From CAVRUD01 sp963849635 (GTDB lineage Bacteria; Chloroflexota; Chloroflexia; Thermomicrobiales; UBA6265), in contig CAWKIA010000025.1 of assembly GCA_963849635.1 (NCBI GenBank), positions 124,001 through 188,000 of the forward strand: a stretch of DNA of 64,000 bases, written 5' to 3'. The notes beneath the pieces were generated by a model. The model was not told the origin of the DNA. It saw nothing but the letters and a program-made list of their open reading frames with translations, and searched no databases. Position 1 is the stretch's first letter. The number at the start of each line of letters is the position of its first letter. This document shows positions 47,834 through 56,521 of this stretch, piece by piece. The position numbers and the translations under genes were made by a program.

Positions 47834-47864
47834 CAGGGCCGATCGGAAGTACCGACCGGCCCTG
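47834..47864 (-). terminator. Rho-independent terminator of the zinc-ribbon gene
   Basis: CAGGGCCG (47834-47841) pairs with CGGCCCTG (47857-47864), and TCGG/CCGA extend the stem inside. On the minus strand it is followed by TTGTTTGT. It lies 52 bp after the zinc-ribbon stop codon. Confidence 0.8.
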
Positions 47865-47915
47865 CTTGGGATGTACTCACGTCATCGTGAGCGAGCGGGT
47901 ATTGCCGTGAACGGC

Positions 47916-48331
47916 CTAGTAGCTGCCGTAGCGCGGCGTGGAGCTCCGGCGATCCTGGAAGCACTCTCTGCAATAGACGGGCTTGTCGTTGCGCGGCTGG
48001 AAGGGGACTTCCGTGTCCTTCCCGCAGCCGGAGCAGACGGCTGGGTACATCTGGCGCGGTCCGCTGGAGTATCCACCGCCGCCACCACCGCCGTAGGATC
48101 CACCGCCCCCGCCGCCGCATAGCCGCCGGAGGAGTAACCGCCGCCACCGTTGCCGTATCCGCCAGAGTCGTAGCCGCCGCCGCCGCCAGCGTTACGCTGG
48201 GCTTTGCGCGCCTGCCGGCAAGTCGGACAGCGCTGCGGCTCAGAAAACCCTCGCTCCTGGTAAAACGCCTGCTCGCCAGCGGTAAACGTGAATTGTTGAT
48301 TGCAATCCCTGCACGTCAGCGTGCGATCCAT
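47916..48331 (-). CDS. Double zinc-ribbon protein with glycine-rich linker, one frameshift
   Basis: Small protein of about 138 residues. The N-terminal ribbon is LTCRDCNQQFTFTAGEQAFY with RCPTCRQAR (two CxxC pairs). A glycine, tyrosine and serine-rich linker follows, and the C-terminal ribbon is VCSGCGKDTEVPFQP with YCRECFQDRR. The frame breaks in the glycine repeat near 48115; one missing base there restores the second ribbon and the ending RRSSTPRYGSY. This CxxC-type zinc-binding protein is common in Chloroflexota and Patescibacteria; its role is unknown, possibly nucleic acid binding. A strong terminator follows. A seven-base inverted repeat GTCGTGG/CCACGAC (48351-48368) lies just upstream of the ATG. 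Confidence 0.75.
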
Positions 48332-48706
48332 CCCGCCCGAACCTTTCTGCGTCGTGGCTCACCACGACCTAAACCGAACCAAACAACCACCGACGAGACC
48401 GATTCTGGCGGAACGTGACACCGGGAAACGCTGACTGAGCGGGTCCGACGATCCGTGCGCTTTGAAACCGTCTCTTACCCCCTTGATTATCCCATTAGCC
48501 ATGAATTGTCAACAGGTCACAGCCTGGCAAAGGCAATGGCTGAACCCGGGCAAAATCCTTTTGTGGACGGCCTTCCAGACTATGTTAGGATGCTCGACCG
48601 GTACGGATTTCAGGAACCCCAACCTGTCCTCCGCGCAGTCAATCCGCGCCGCCTCCGGACCACGAAATACCGGGCGTGCGCCGCTCACGAGGAGTACGTC
48701 CCGGAG
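48332..48706. other. 375-bp divergent intergenic region
   Basis: Between the zinc-ribbon gene and sucC. It holds the inverted repeat at 48351-48368 near the zinc-ribbon start and a relatively AT-rich patch around 48476-48520. No convincing promoter hexamer pair was found for sucC, although TATGTT at 48580-48585 is a possible -10. The sucC frame stays open through most of it, but the conserved protein start is at 48707. Confidence 0.5.
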
Positions 48707-49840
48707 ATGGATGTCCACGAGTATCAAGCGGCCGAGATCCTGGCCCGCCACGGGATCCCGGTGAATCCTGGGTCAGTGGCAACGACCCCGGAAGAGGCTG
48801 CCACCGCCGCCTCGTCGTTCGGTGGATTGGTCGCAATCAAGGCCCAGGTGCACACCGGCGGGCGCGGCAAGGCCGGCGGAATCAAGCTGGCCCGGTCGCA
48901 GGACGAGGCGCATTCGGCCGCGACCGCGATTCTCGGGATGGACATTCGCGGGCACACCGTCAACAAAGTCCTCGTGGTGCCCGGTGTTGATATCGCCCAG
49001 GAGTTTTATCTGGGCGTCGTGCTCGATCGCCCGCAACGCAAGATCCTCGTCATGGCCAGTGCCGAGGGCGGAGTGGACATCGAGGAGGTCGCTCGCGAGC
49101 GTCCTGAGAAATTGGTGCGGGTCCACGCCGACCCCCTCCTTGGGCTTCATCCTTACCAGGCACGGGAAATGGCCTTCCGGCTGGGGCTTCCGGCCGACAA
49201 GGTCAACGGCTTCGCCAGCATCGCCAGCAAGCTCTACAACGCCTATGTGGCCGAAGATGCCACCCTGGCCGAGATCAACCCCCTCATCCTCACCAGCGCG
49301 GGCGAGTGGCTGGCAATCGACAGCAAGATGAGCTTTGACGACAACGCCCTCTTCCGCCATGCCGGCGTCGAAGAGCTACGCGATCCAAACGAGGAGAACG
49401 CGACGGAGGTCGATGCCCGCCAAAGTGGGATCTCATTCGTCAAGCTGGACGGCAATGTCGGCTGCATCGTCAATGGCGCGGGTCTGGCCATGGCGACGAT
49501 GGACGCGGTGAAGCTGCACGGCGGCGAGCCGGCGAACTTTCTCGATGTCGGTGGCGGCGCCAGTGCCGATCAGGTCGCCAAGGCCTTCTCGCTCGTCACG
49601 GCCGACCCGAGCGTTCGCGCGATCTTGATCAATATCTTCGGCGGTATCACTCGCGGCGACGTGGTCGCGAACGGAATCCGCGAGGCGCTCGGCCGGGTCG
49701 AGGTCAGCGTGCCGATCGTCGTCCGTCTCTCCGGAACCAATGCGGAAGAAGGAAAGGAGATCCTGGCCGGCGCCGGGCTCACCGCCGTGGACACGATGGA
49801 TGAGGCGGCCGCCCAGGTTGTCGCCGCGGCCGCGGCCTAA
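48707..49840 (+). CDS. sucC: Succinyl-CoA ligase, beta subunit
   Basis: Beta subunit of the TCA-cycle enzyme that couples succinyl-CoA hydrolysis to ADP or GDP phosphorylation, 377 residues. MDVHEYQAAEILARHGIPV is the conserved start, VAIKAQVHTGGRGKAGGIKL is the ATP-grasp glycine-rich region (as KAQVHTGGRGKAGGIKL), AEINPLILTSAGEWLAIDSK contributes Mg ligands, and NIFGGITRGDVVANGI with RLSGTNAEEGK are at the CoA-side interface. ATG 48707 has GGAG upstream; an in-frame extension of 84 codons lacks family resemblance. It is followed by sucD after 27 bp. Confidence 0.96.
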   Translation: MDVHEYQAAEILARHGIPVNPGSVATTPEEAATAASSFGGLVAIKAQVHTGGRGKAGGIKLARSQDEAHSAATAILGMDIRGHTVNKVLVVPGVDIAQEFYLGVVLDRPQRKILVMASAEGGVDIEEVARERPEKLVRVHADPLLGLHPYQAREMAFRLGLPADKVNGFASIASKLYNAYVAEDATLAEINPLILTSAGEWLAIDSKMSFDDNALFRHAGVEELRDPNEENATEVDARQSGISFVKLDGNVGCIVNGAGLAMATMDAVKLHGGEPANFLDVGGGASADQVAKAFSLVTADPSVRAILINIFGGITRGDVVANGIREALGRVEVSVPIVVRLSGTNAEEGKEILAGAGLTAVDTMDEAAAQVVAAAAA

Positions 49841-49867
49841 TCGCCGAACCCCAGGAGCAATCGAGCG

Positions 49868-50740
49868 ATGAGCGTACTGGTTAGCAGCGACACCAAACTG
49901 CTTGTGCAAGGGATTACCGGGCGAGAAGGGTCGTTCCACACGACTCAGATGGTCGAGTACGGCACGAACGTCGTTGCCGGGGTGACCCCGGGCGGGGCGG
50001 GCAAAAATGTCGCCGGCGTGCCGGTCTTCAACACGGTCGCCGAAGCGGTTGCGGCGACCGGCGCGAATACCTCCATCATCTATGTGCCGGCTCGGTTCGC
50101 CCCGGATGCCATCTATGAGGCCGTTGACAACGGGATTGGCCTGGTGGTCTGTATTACCGAAGGCATCCCAGTCCGCGATATGGTCCCGGTCTATTCCTAT
50201 GTTCAGGCCAAAGGCGCCCGCCTGATCGGCCCTAACTGCCCCGGACTCATTACTCCTGGGCAAGCGAAGGTCGGCATCATGCCGGGGTTCATTCATCAGG
50301 CCGGTCCGGTGGGGTTGGTTTCCCGCTCCGGCACGCTCACCTACGAGGTCGTCGACGCCCTAACCCGCGCCGGCCTTGGGCAGAGCACCGCGGTGGGAAT
50401 CGGCGGTGATCCGATCATCGGAACATCATTTGTCGATGTGCTCCGCCTCTTCCAGGACGATCCCGCCACGGAGGCGATCGTGATGATCGGCGAGATTGGC
50501 GGCAATGATGAGGAGACCGCAGCCGAGTTCATCACCGCGCACGTGACCAAGCCTGTCGTCGGCTTCATCGCCGGTCAGACCGCGCCGCCCGGCAAACGAA
50601 TGGGCCACGCCGGCGCGATCATCGCCGGTGGGGCGGGTACGGCTGCCGCCAAGATAGCTGCACTGGAGGCGGCCGGCGTGCGTGTGGCCCAGGCGCCGTC
50701 CCAGGTACCGAGCCTGATGAAGCAGGCGATGAGCGCGTAA
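49868..50740 (+). CDS. sucD: Succinyl-CoA ligase, alpha subunit
   Basis: Alpha subunit, 290 residues, carrying the phosphohistidine. The N-terminal CoA-binding Rossmann domain has LVQGITGREGSFHTTQMVEYG and GVTPGGAGKNVAGVPVFNTV (as GITGREGSFHTTQM and VTPGGAGKNVAG), and the catalytic loop has GKRMGHAGAIIAGGAGTAAAK with the active histidine (as KRMGHAGAIIAGGAGTA). SRSGTLTYEVVDALTRAGLG and GGDPIIGTSFVDVL complete the family pattern. It forms an operon with sucC and ends in a strong terminator. Confidence 0.97.
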   Translation: MSVLVSSDTKLLVQGITGREGSFHTTQMVEYGTNVVAGVTPGGAGKNVAGVPVFNTVAEAVAATGANTSIIYVPARFAPDAIYEAVDNGIGLVVCITEGIPVRDMVPVYSYVQAKGARLIGPNCPGLITPGQAKVGIMPGFIHQAGPVGLVSRSGTLTYEVVDALTRAGLGQSTAVGIGGDPIIGTSFVDVLRLFQDDPATEAIVMIGEIGGNDEETAAEFITAHVTKPVVGFIAGQTAPPGKRMGHAGAIIAGGAGTAAAKIAALEAAGVRVAQAPSQVPSLMKQAMSA

Positions 50741-50772
50741 CTTACTCTCGACCATCCATTAGTCAATATTGG

Positions 50773-50815
50773 GCGAGTGGGCCGGACTGGTGTCCGGCCC
50801 ACTCGCTAGTTTTCG
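50773..50815 (+). terminator. Strong rho-independent terminator of sucCD
   Basis: Perfect 15-base arms at 50773-50787 and 50792-50806, a TGGT loop, then TAGTTTTCGTC. It begins 32 bp after the sucD stop codon. Confidence 0.92.
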
Positions 50816-50817
50816 TC

Positions 50818-50844
50818 TTCAGGGTTTGTTCAGCTTTGTTTCAG
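50818..50844 (+). promoter_or_regulatory. Three TTCAG direct repeats spaced 11 bp, probable response-regulator box
   Basis: TTCAG occurs at 50818, 50829 and 50840, exactly 11 bases apart, each followed by a T-rich half-turn. Direct repeats at one helical turn are the usual site for OmpR/PhoB-type regulators. The array lies about 120 bp before the HtrA protease start, directly after the sucD terminator. The OmpR-family regulator at 52333-53094 is the natural candidate to bind it. Confidence 0.6.
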
Positions 50845-50961
50845 CAAGGCTTAAGGCGAGAAGTTGAGACTGGTTACAGGAGCGAAACCGCCGCGGCACT
50901 GGGGTCGCGGCTCGCGATTCGCACCGGTTGCAGTCACAACTCTCCCAGGAGGAGTCTCGCC

Positions 50962-52158
50962 ATGTCCGATTACACTCCGGCGTCACCCGGCGACCGGCCA
51001 CAACCCAAAGCCCGCCGGGGCTGGATCGTCCTCCCGACCTTGCTCGCGCTGGTGCTGAGTCTCAACCTCGTCCTTCCAGGCGGGCTCCAGGCAGTGGCCA
51101 GTGTTCTGCCGGGAAACAGCTCCCCGAACGCGACCGAATTGCAGTCGACGCCCCCGGATACTTCGACGGAGAACGCCGCGGCGCAAACCGGAACCCAATC
51201 TCGCGCCGACATCGCCGAAGCGGCCAATCCGGCCGTGGTGACCATCTATGTCGAGCAGCGCATCGACCAGAATGCGCCGAACATTTTCCAGGGTCAGCAG
51301 CCAGGCAACGATAACTCTGACGACGCCGGTCAGATCACGGGCGCCGGCTCTGGGTTCATCATCGACGAAGACGGGCATGTCGTCACCAACAACCACGTTG
51401 TGGCCGAAGGCGACTCATTCATCGTCGAGCTGATCGACGGCACGACCGTGGACGCTACGCTGGTCGGCCGCGATCCACTGCAGGATGTGGCCGTGCTCCA
51501 ACTCGAATTGGACTCCGGCCAGAGTGTCCCCGGAACCCTGAACTGGGGCGACTCCGATACGATCCGCCCGGGCGACGATGTGATCGCGATCGGCACTCCG
51601 CTGGGTGAGTTCACCAATAGCGTCTCCGCCGGAATCGTCGCTGGCGTCAATCGCACGCTTTCGGACATGAACGGTATCCTCGACAACCTGATCCAGCACG
51701 ACGCTCCCATCTCGTCTGGTAATTCGGGCGGCCCGCTCCTGAACATGAACGGCGAGGTCGTCGGCATCAACACCGCCGCGGCCACCGGATCCCAGCTCAA
51801 CGCCGCCACGACCGACGGACTCGGCTTCGCGGTCTCCAGCAATGCGGCCAAGGCGATCGTCGACCAGCTCATCTCCACCGGCAGCATCACCCGCCCGTAC
51901 CTCGGCATCGAGGGTCAGGCTCTTGCCGACGGCCATGGCGTGGTTTCGGTCGAAAATGGCAGCCCGGCTGACGATGCCGGTCTTGAGGCCGGCGACGTGA
52001 TCACCGCGATCGATGGTACTGCGATCGACGCCGACACCTCGTTGCAAAGCGTCCTCTTCACTCACCAGCCGGGCGACGAAGTCACCCTGACAGTCCAACG
52101 GGACAACGAGGAGATCACCCTCCCGGTGACGCTCGGCGAGCGACCTGGCGACCTCTAG
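50962..52158 (+). CDS. HtrA/DegP-type serine protease with PDZ domain
   Basis: Membrane-anchored trypsin-like protease of 398 residues. An N-terminal signal anchor (WIVLPTLLALVLSLNLVL) is followed by a low-complexity linker. The protease domain holds the triad: His in VVTNNHVVAEG, Asp in RDPLQDVAVLQLEL, and Ser in ISSGNSGGPLLNMNGEVVGI (as SSGNSGGPLLN). A single PDZ domain follows (RPYLGIEGQ, SPADDAGLEAGDVITAIDG). AGGAGGAG precedes the ATG. It degrades or refolds damaged proteins on the outer side of the membrane. Gene order protease, response regulator, kinase matches CssRS- or MprAB-controlled HtrA loci. Confidence 0.92.
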   Translation: MSDYTPASPGDRPQPKARRGWIVLPTLLALVLSLNLVLPGGLQAVASVLPGNSSPNATELQSTPPDTSTENAAAQTGTQSRADIAEAANPAVVTIYVEQRIDQNAPNIFQGQQPGNDNSDDAGQITGAGSGFIIDEDGHVVTNNHVVAEGDSFIVELIDGTTVDATLVGRDPLQDVAVLQLELDSGQSVPGTLNWGDSDTIRPGDDVIAIGTPLGEFTNSVSAGIVAGVNRTLSDMNGILDNLIQHDAPISSGNSGGPLLNMNGEVVGINTAAATGSQLNAATTDGLGFAVSSNAAKAIVDQLISTGSITRPYLGIEGQALADGHGVVSVENGSPADDAGLEAGDVITAIDGTAIDADTSLQSVLFTHQPGDEVTLTVQRDNEEITLPVTLGERPGDL

Positions 52159-52221
52159 TCCTCGCCCATTCCTCAACCAGCTCACTCCTTTTCTACTCCC
52201 CCTTCCCTCCCCTTTCCCCAT

Positions 52222-52262
52222 CCCACCGAGCGAGCGCCACAGCCAGGCGCCCGCTCGGTGGG
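52222..52262. terminator. Long hairpin downstream of the HtrA gene
   Basis: CCCACCGAGCG (52222-52232) pairs with CGCTCGGTGGG (52252-52262), with an inner GCGCC/GGCGC stem. It follows a 50-base pyrimidine-rich tract and lacks a T-run on the plus strand. It separates the protease gene from the two-component genes. Confidence 0.65.
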
Positions 52263-52332
52263 ATTCCGGTGGGTTCTACATCTGGACCTGGGCTATCATC
52301 GTGCGACTGGCAATTGAGATAGGGATCGGGCA

Positions 52333-53094
52333 ATGACTGCTATTTCGACGAACGGGCCTTTTACATCGGAGCGCGAACGCGGGCCGGAGCCGGCCAGAAT
52401 TCTGGTGGTCGAAGACGAGCCGAGTATCTCGGGATTTGTCCGTCGGGGCCTGATCTACGAGGGATACGATGTCGAAGTTGTCGAAGATGGAAAGTCGGCA
52501 CTGCGGTCGGTGGCAGACAAACAACCTGATCTGATAGTGCTCGATATTATGTTGCCCGAAATCGACGGCATCGAAGTCTGCCGCCGGATCAGGGCGCTCG
52601 AAGTGGCGGAAAACCGGCGACCAATCCCGATCCTAATGCTCACCGCCCGCGACGCCGTGTCCGACCGGATCGCCGGCCTGGAGACAGGCGCCGACGACTA
52701 TCTGATCAAGCCGTTCGCCTTCGACGAGTTACTCGCCCGGATTCGGGCCATAATGCGCCGCGCTCGACCGACGGGCGGCGGTATCGATTCGGAGCGCTTG
52801 ACTTTCGACGATCTGGTCCTCGACCTCGGCGGGCGCACGGCGGTCCGGGCGAGCCGCCAGATTGAACTTACGCCGCGGGAATACGATCTCCTCGCCCTCT
52901 TTCTGCGCCACCCAAATCAGGTCCTGCCCCGTGGCACGATCATGAGCCGAATCTGGGGCGACGACTACTTCGGCGACTCCAACGTCCTCGAGGTCTTCGT
53001 CGGCAACCTCCGCCGGGCGCTTGAAGCTGGCGGCGAGGAGCGTCTGTTGCAGACGGTCCGCGGTGTCGGGTACGTCCTGCGCCTCGGTCGCTAG
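52333..53094 (+). CDS. OmpR-family response regulator
   Basis: DNA-binding response regulator of 253 residues. The receiver domain has ILVVEDEPSISGFV with acidic metal ligands, the phosphorylated aspartate in LIVLDIMLPEIDG, the Thr in ILMLTARDA and the Lys in DDYLIKPFAF. The C-terminal winged helix shows IELTPREYDLLALFLRHPN and NVLEVFVGNLRRALEAGG, ending LLQTVRGVGYVLR. The histidine kinase gene follows after 33 bp. Likely target is the TTCAG repeat array in front of the HtrA gene. Confidence 0.95.
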   Translation: MTAISTNGPFTSERERGPEPARILVVEDEPSISGFVRRGLIYEGYDVEVVEDGKSALRSVADKQPDLIVLDIMLPEIDGIEVCRRIRALEVAENRRPIPILMLTARDAVSDRIAGLETGADDYLIKPFAFDELLARIRAIMRRARPTGGGIDSERLTFDDLVLDLGGRTAVRASRQIELTPREYDLLALFLRHPNQVLPRGTIMSRIWGDDYFGDSNVLEVFVGNLRRALEAGGEERLLQTVRGVGYVLRLGR

Positions 53095-53127
53095 AGGTCC
53101 TTTTGCGCCATCCCGGAGGACCGTCCA

Positions 53128-54543
53128 ATGCCAGCCTGGCTCGGCTCCCTTCGGTTCCGCCTCACCGCGTTCTATACGGTGCTGCTCGCGACAGTGATCG
53201 TCGCTCTGGCGGTCGCCCTGTCAGTGATTCTTGAACGCCAACTTGAGGAGGATCTTGATACGCGGTTGACAGACACGGTGGAGCAATTCAACTTCCTGGT
53301 CGAGCGCACCGCCCCGATGCAGATTGAAGTACCGGAACTCGACCCGTTTTCCTCGGGAAGCGTCTTCGTCCAATGGACGAACACTCGGGGCCTGAGCGAT
53401 ACCTCAAGTAATCTCGGCACATCCAGTCTGCCGACCTTTCAAATCCCAGGTGAGAGGCGCTTGGATGGGCCAGTGTTCACATCCGAGAGCATTAACGGCG
53501 TTGACCTCCGCATATTGAAGTCCCCGTACTACACACCTGACGAGTTGTACGGGGGCGAAATCTCTGTCGCCACCTCGCGCGAATCCGTGGAGCGCACAGT
53601 CGATCTGCTCCAACGCCTACTCCTCTACGGCGCTGTCATCGGGATCGGAGGTGCGATAATTGGCGGCTGGCTGTTGGCGGGCCGGGCATTGCGCCCGATC
53701 GACCGCATCACCGCAACGGCCGCCCACATCGCCACCGGAAGCGATCGGCGCGTGGACCTCTCGACCAGACTGGACGAGCCGCACGCCAACGACGAAGTCT
53801 CCCGTCTGGCTCGGACATTCAACGCGATGCTCGACCGGTTGGAATCCGTTTTTGTCGCCCAGCGACGGTTTCTCGCGGACGCATCTCACGAGTTGCGGAC
53901 GCCGCTCACCGCGATCCGGGGCAACGCCGATGTCCTGCGGCGGCAGGCGGAGACTTGGACCAGTGTGCCCGATAAAGCGGACGCCCTGGCGGCACTCGAC
54001 GATGTCCGTCGTGAGGCCGAGCGGATGAGCCGTCTCGTCAGCGAACTGCTGCTGCTTGCACGGTCAGACGCCCCAGTCTCCGCAACGAATCACGTTCCGG
54101 TCAGGCTGGATACGATTGTTGCCGAGGCCGTTCGCACCGCTGGGGCGCTCGCCAATGGCCAGCAGCTGGAGTTCACTGGGTCGGCGACGACGGTGGTCGC
54201 CGACCCGGACCAACTGAGACAACTCGTCATCATTCTGCTGGACAACGCATTGCGCCACACCGCCGAGGACGGCGTGATTCGGGTGACCACATCGCTCAAC
54301 AGCGAACGCGAACCAGAACTCACCGTCCAGGACAACGGCGAAGGGATCGCGCAGGAGCACCTGCCCCACATCTTCGAGCGTTTCTACCGGATCGACACGG
54401 CCAGGGCCCGGGCAACTGGTGGGACCGGACTCGGGCTCGCAATCGCCAAGGTGATCGCGGGGGATCACAATGCCGAGATCTCGGTCAAGAGTACGCCGGG
54501 CGTCGGCAGCACCTTCCGGGTGACATTCGCGGGCGCGGCATAG
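53128..54543 (+). CDS. Sensor histidine kinase
   Basis: Membrane-bound sensor kinase of 471 residues. Helix 1 (FYTVLLATVIVALAVALSVIL) and helix 2 (LLLYGAVIGIGGAIIGGWLL) flank a periplasmic domain of about 130 residues. A HAMP region (GRALRPIDRITATAAHIATG) leads to the dimerisation box with the phosphorylated histidine (FLADASHELRTPLTAIRGN), then the ATP-binding domain: N box QLVIILLDNALRHT, G1 VQDNGEGI, F FERFYR, G2 GGTGLGLAIAKVI. It is the partner of the regulator upstream. Extracytoplasmic stress sensing is the likely input, given the adjacent HtrA protease. Confidence 0.95.
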   Translation: MPAWLGSLRFRLTAFYTVLLATVIVALAVALSVILERQLEEDLDTRLTDTVEQFNFLVERTAPMQIEVPELDPFSSGSVFVQWTNTRGLSDTSSNLGTSSLPTFQIPGERRLDGPVFTSESINGVDLRILKSPYYTPDELYGGEISVATSRESVERTVDLLQRLLLYGAVIGIGGAIIGGWLLAGRALRPIDRITATAAHIATGSDRRVDLSTRLDEPHANDEVSRLARTFNAMLDRLESVFVAQRRFLADASHELRTPLTAIRGNADVLRRQAETWTSVPDKADALAALDDVRREAERMSRLVSELLLLARSDAPVSATNHVPVRLDTIVAEAVRTAGALANGQQLEFTGSATTVVADPDQLRQLVIILLDNALRHTAEDGVIRVTTSLNSEREPELTVQDNGEGIAQEHLPHIFERFYRIDTARARATGGTGLGLAIAKVIAGDHNAEISVKSTPGVGSTFRVTFAGAA

Positions 54544-54556
54544 TAGAAAACGGCGA

Positions 54557-54587
54557 ACCGGCGGCTGATCTTCACCCAGCCGCCGGT
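54557..54587 (-). terminator. Terminator between the kinase gene and the small membrane protein gene
   Basis: Perfect 11-base arms ACCGGCGGCTG and CAGCCGCCGGT with a nine-base loop. On the minus strand it is followed by TTTTC, so it chiefly ends the small minus-strand gene; it can also stop plus-strand transcription. Confidence 0.7.
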
Positions 54588-54619
54588 ATCCGCGTCAGAT
54601 TGGAGTCTGCTGGAATACG

Positions 54620-54769
54620 CTAGAGGACGTTGCGGATCAGCACCCAGCCGACCGCGCCAAGGCCGATCACGATGATGATCGGAATCGAGATTCCGGCCAT
54701 CGACTCGCGGTCGAAACCCAGCCCGTAGATGCCCGACAACGCTTTGACCCGATTGATCAGCCCACCCAT
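54620..54769 (-). CDS. 49-residue single-helix membrane protein
   Basis: Short frame on the minus strand from ATG 54769 to TAG, with a hydrophilic N-terminus (GGLINRVKALSGIYGLG) and one transmembrane helix (ISIPIIIVIGLGAVGWVLI). Codon third positions are strongly G/C, as in real genes here, and a terminator with a T-run follows. The gap between the kinase and lysS genes is otherwise unexplained. Ribosome binding site is weak. No family is recognised; DUF-type 'small membrane protein' is all that can be said. Confidence 0.55.
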   Translation of the reverse strand: MGGLINRVKALSGIYGLGFDRESMAGISIPIIIVIGLGAVGWVLIRNVL

Positions 54770-54868
54770 GCCGCAATCCATTCAGCAACGCAACCCGCCC
54801 GCAGCGGCCGGTTGCTCGAACTCCTCATGTCGCCGGACATGATAGCGCGATTAGACAAGTCGGGCGTT

Positions 54869-56521
54869 TCAGGAGCCTGATGACGGCAGGTTCCGCATGG
54901 CGGGAAAGAGGACAACGTCGCGCAGGGTCGGCTGGTCGGCCAGCAGCATCACCAGCCGGTCGATGCCGATACCGACTCCTCCCGTCGGAGGCATGCCGAA
55001 CATGAGCGCGTTGATGAAGTCCATGTCGATCGGCATCGCCTCGTCATCTCCGGCCTCCCGGTCGGCCTGCTGATCGACGAAGCGGGCGTGCTGGTCAAGC
55101 GGATCGTTCAGCTCGGTGAATGCATTGCCGATCTCGCCGCCGCCGATGTACGGCTGAAATCGCTCGGCGTGGGTCGGATCCTCCGGCTTGCGCTTCGCCA
55201 GCGGCGAAAGCGGTACCGGGTAATCGGTTAGGAATGTCGGCTGGATCAACTTGGGCCGCACGAACTGCTTGAGCAGCTCGTCGACGACCCGGGGCCAGAC
55301 TGTGCCCGTCTCAATGTCCGCCCCCGCCGCGCGCCCCGCGGCAATGAGGTCGGTGACGTCGGGGTGAGCGGCGTAGTCGATCCCACTCTCTGAGAGGATG
55401 GCCTCACGGAGCGTCATTCGCCGCCACGGCGGCGTGACGTCGATCTCGTGGTCCTGAAAGGTGAAGCGGTGGCCGCCGTGCACCTGCTCGGTGACGGACA
55501 CGATCATCGCTTCGACCAGATCCATCATCGTGTAGTAGTCGCCGTAGGCCTCGTAAAACTCCAGCATCGTGAACTCGGGCGAGTGATTCCGGTCGATGCC
55601 CTCGTTCCGAAAATCCTTGCAGATCTCGTAGACGCGCTCAAAGCCACCGACAATCAGCCGCTTCAGGTAGAGCTCGTCGGCGATGCGCAGGTAAAAGGTC
55701 TGGCCAAGCGCGTTGTGGTAGGTCGTGAATGGGCGCGCCGCCGCGCCGCCGTAGAGCGGTTGCAGGGCGGGCGTCTCAACCTCGAGATAGTCCCGACTGT
55801 CGAGGAACCGCCGGATCGCCGTCACGGTGTGCGCCCGGATCTCGAAGACGCGGCGCACGTCCGGGTTCGAGAGCAGGTCAGCATATCGCTGGCGGTAGCG
55901 GGTCTCGACATCCTGCAAGCCGTGCCACTTCTCCGGCGGGGCATTGAGCGCCTTGCTCAGCATTCGGTACTGACTCACCCGGAGCGTTACTTCCTCCGTG
56001 CGGGTGCGGAAGAGCGTACCGGTCGCCTGGATGAAGTCGCCCAGGTCGACAAGCTTCGAGAAAGCCTCGAAGACTTCCTCGCCGAGATCGTTCTTGCGAA
56101 GGTAGAGCTGAAGGCGGCCGTGGCCATCCTCGATATGGGCAAACAGCGTCTTGCCCATATCGCGCAGGCTCATGACGCGACCGACGACAGTCACAATCTC
56201 CGGAGCATCGCCCACCAGACCGGACTCGACCGACTCGAAGTAGGCGATTGCGTCGGCCGTGGTGTGCGTCCGCTCCGTCCGGTGCGGATAGGGATCGACT
56301 CCCGCCTCCCGGAATCGATCCGCCTTCTCACGCCGGATCTCCTGGAGCTCAGTCAGGCTCAGGAGCTTGCTCGGAGCTTGAAGGTCGGCGAGGTGCTGCT
56401 CGAGCGTAGCCCGCTCCACGACTCCAGACGCGCTACCGCCCGAGTCCATCGAGATCGCCGGCACTTGTTGCTCATCTCCCGCGTCCTGCTCGTTGGAAGA
56501 GTGATTCACATCAAGACTCAC
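54869..56521 (-). CDS. lysS: Lysyl-tRNA synthetase, class II
   Basis: Charges tRNA-Lys. Length 550 residues including an N-terminal extension of about 45 residues. The OB-fold anticodon domain has VVGRVMSLRDMGKTLFAHI, class II motif 1 is around RAHTVTAIRRFLDSRDYLEVETP (as RRFLDSRDYLEVETPAL), motif 2 is FERVYEICKDFRNEGIDRNHSPEFTMLE (as YEICKDFRNEGID and HSPEFTMLE), and motif 3 is GGVGIGIDRLVMLLA. The GTG at 56521 shares one base with the greA stop codon (TAGTG), so translation is coupled to greA, a common gene pair. Confidence 0.96.
   Translation of the reverse strand: MSLDVNHSSNEQDAGDEQQVPAISMDSGGSASGVVERATLEQHLADLQAPSKLLSLTELQEIRREKADRFREAGVDPYPHRTERTHTTADAIAYFESVESGLVGDAPEIVTVVGRVMSLRDMGKTLFAHIEDGHGRLQLYLRKNDLGEEVFEAFSKLVDLGDFIQATGTLFRTRTEEVTLRVSQYRMLSKALNAPPEKWHGLQDVETRYRQRYADLLSNPDVRRVFEIRAHTVTAIRRFLDSRDYLEVETPALQPLYGGAAARPFTTYHNALGQTFYLRIADELYLKRLIVGGFERVYEICKDFRNEGIDRNHSPEFTMLEFYEAYGDYYTMMDLVEAMIVSVTEQVHGGHRFTFQDHEIDVTPPWRRMTLREAILSESGIDYAAHPDVTDLIAAGRAAGADIETGTVWPRVVDELLKQFVRPKLIQPTFLTDYPVPLSPLAKRKPEDPTHAERFQPYIGGGEIGNAFTELNDPLDQHARFVDQQADREAGDDEAMPIDMDFINALMFGMPPTGGVGIGIDRLVMLLADQPTLRDVVLFPAMRNLPSSGS

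Noticed and set aside
48455..48706. In-frame N-terminal extension of SucC
   Set aside because: The 84 extra residues lack family resemblance; the conserved start MDVHEYQAAEIL with a ribosome binding site is at 48707.
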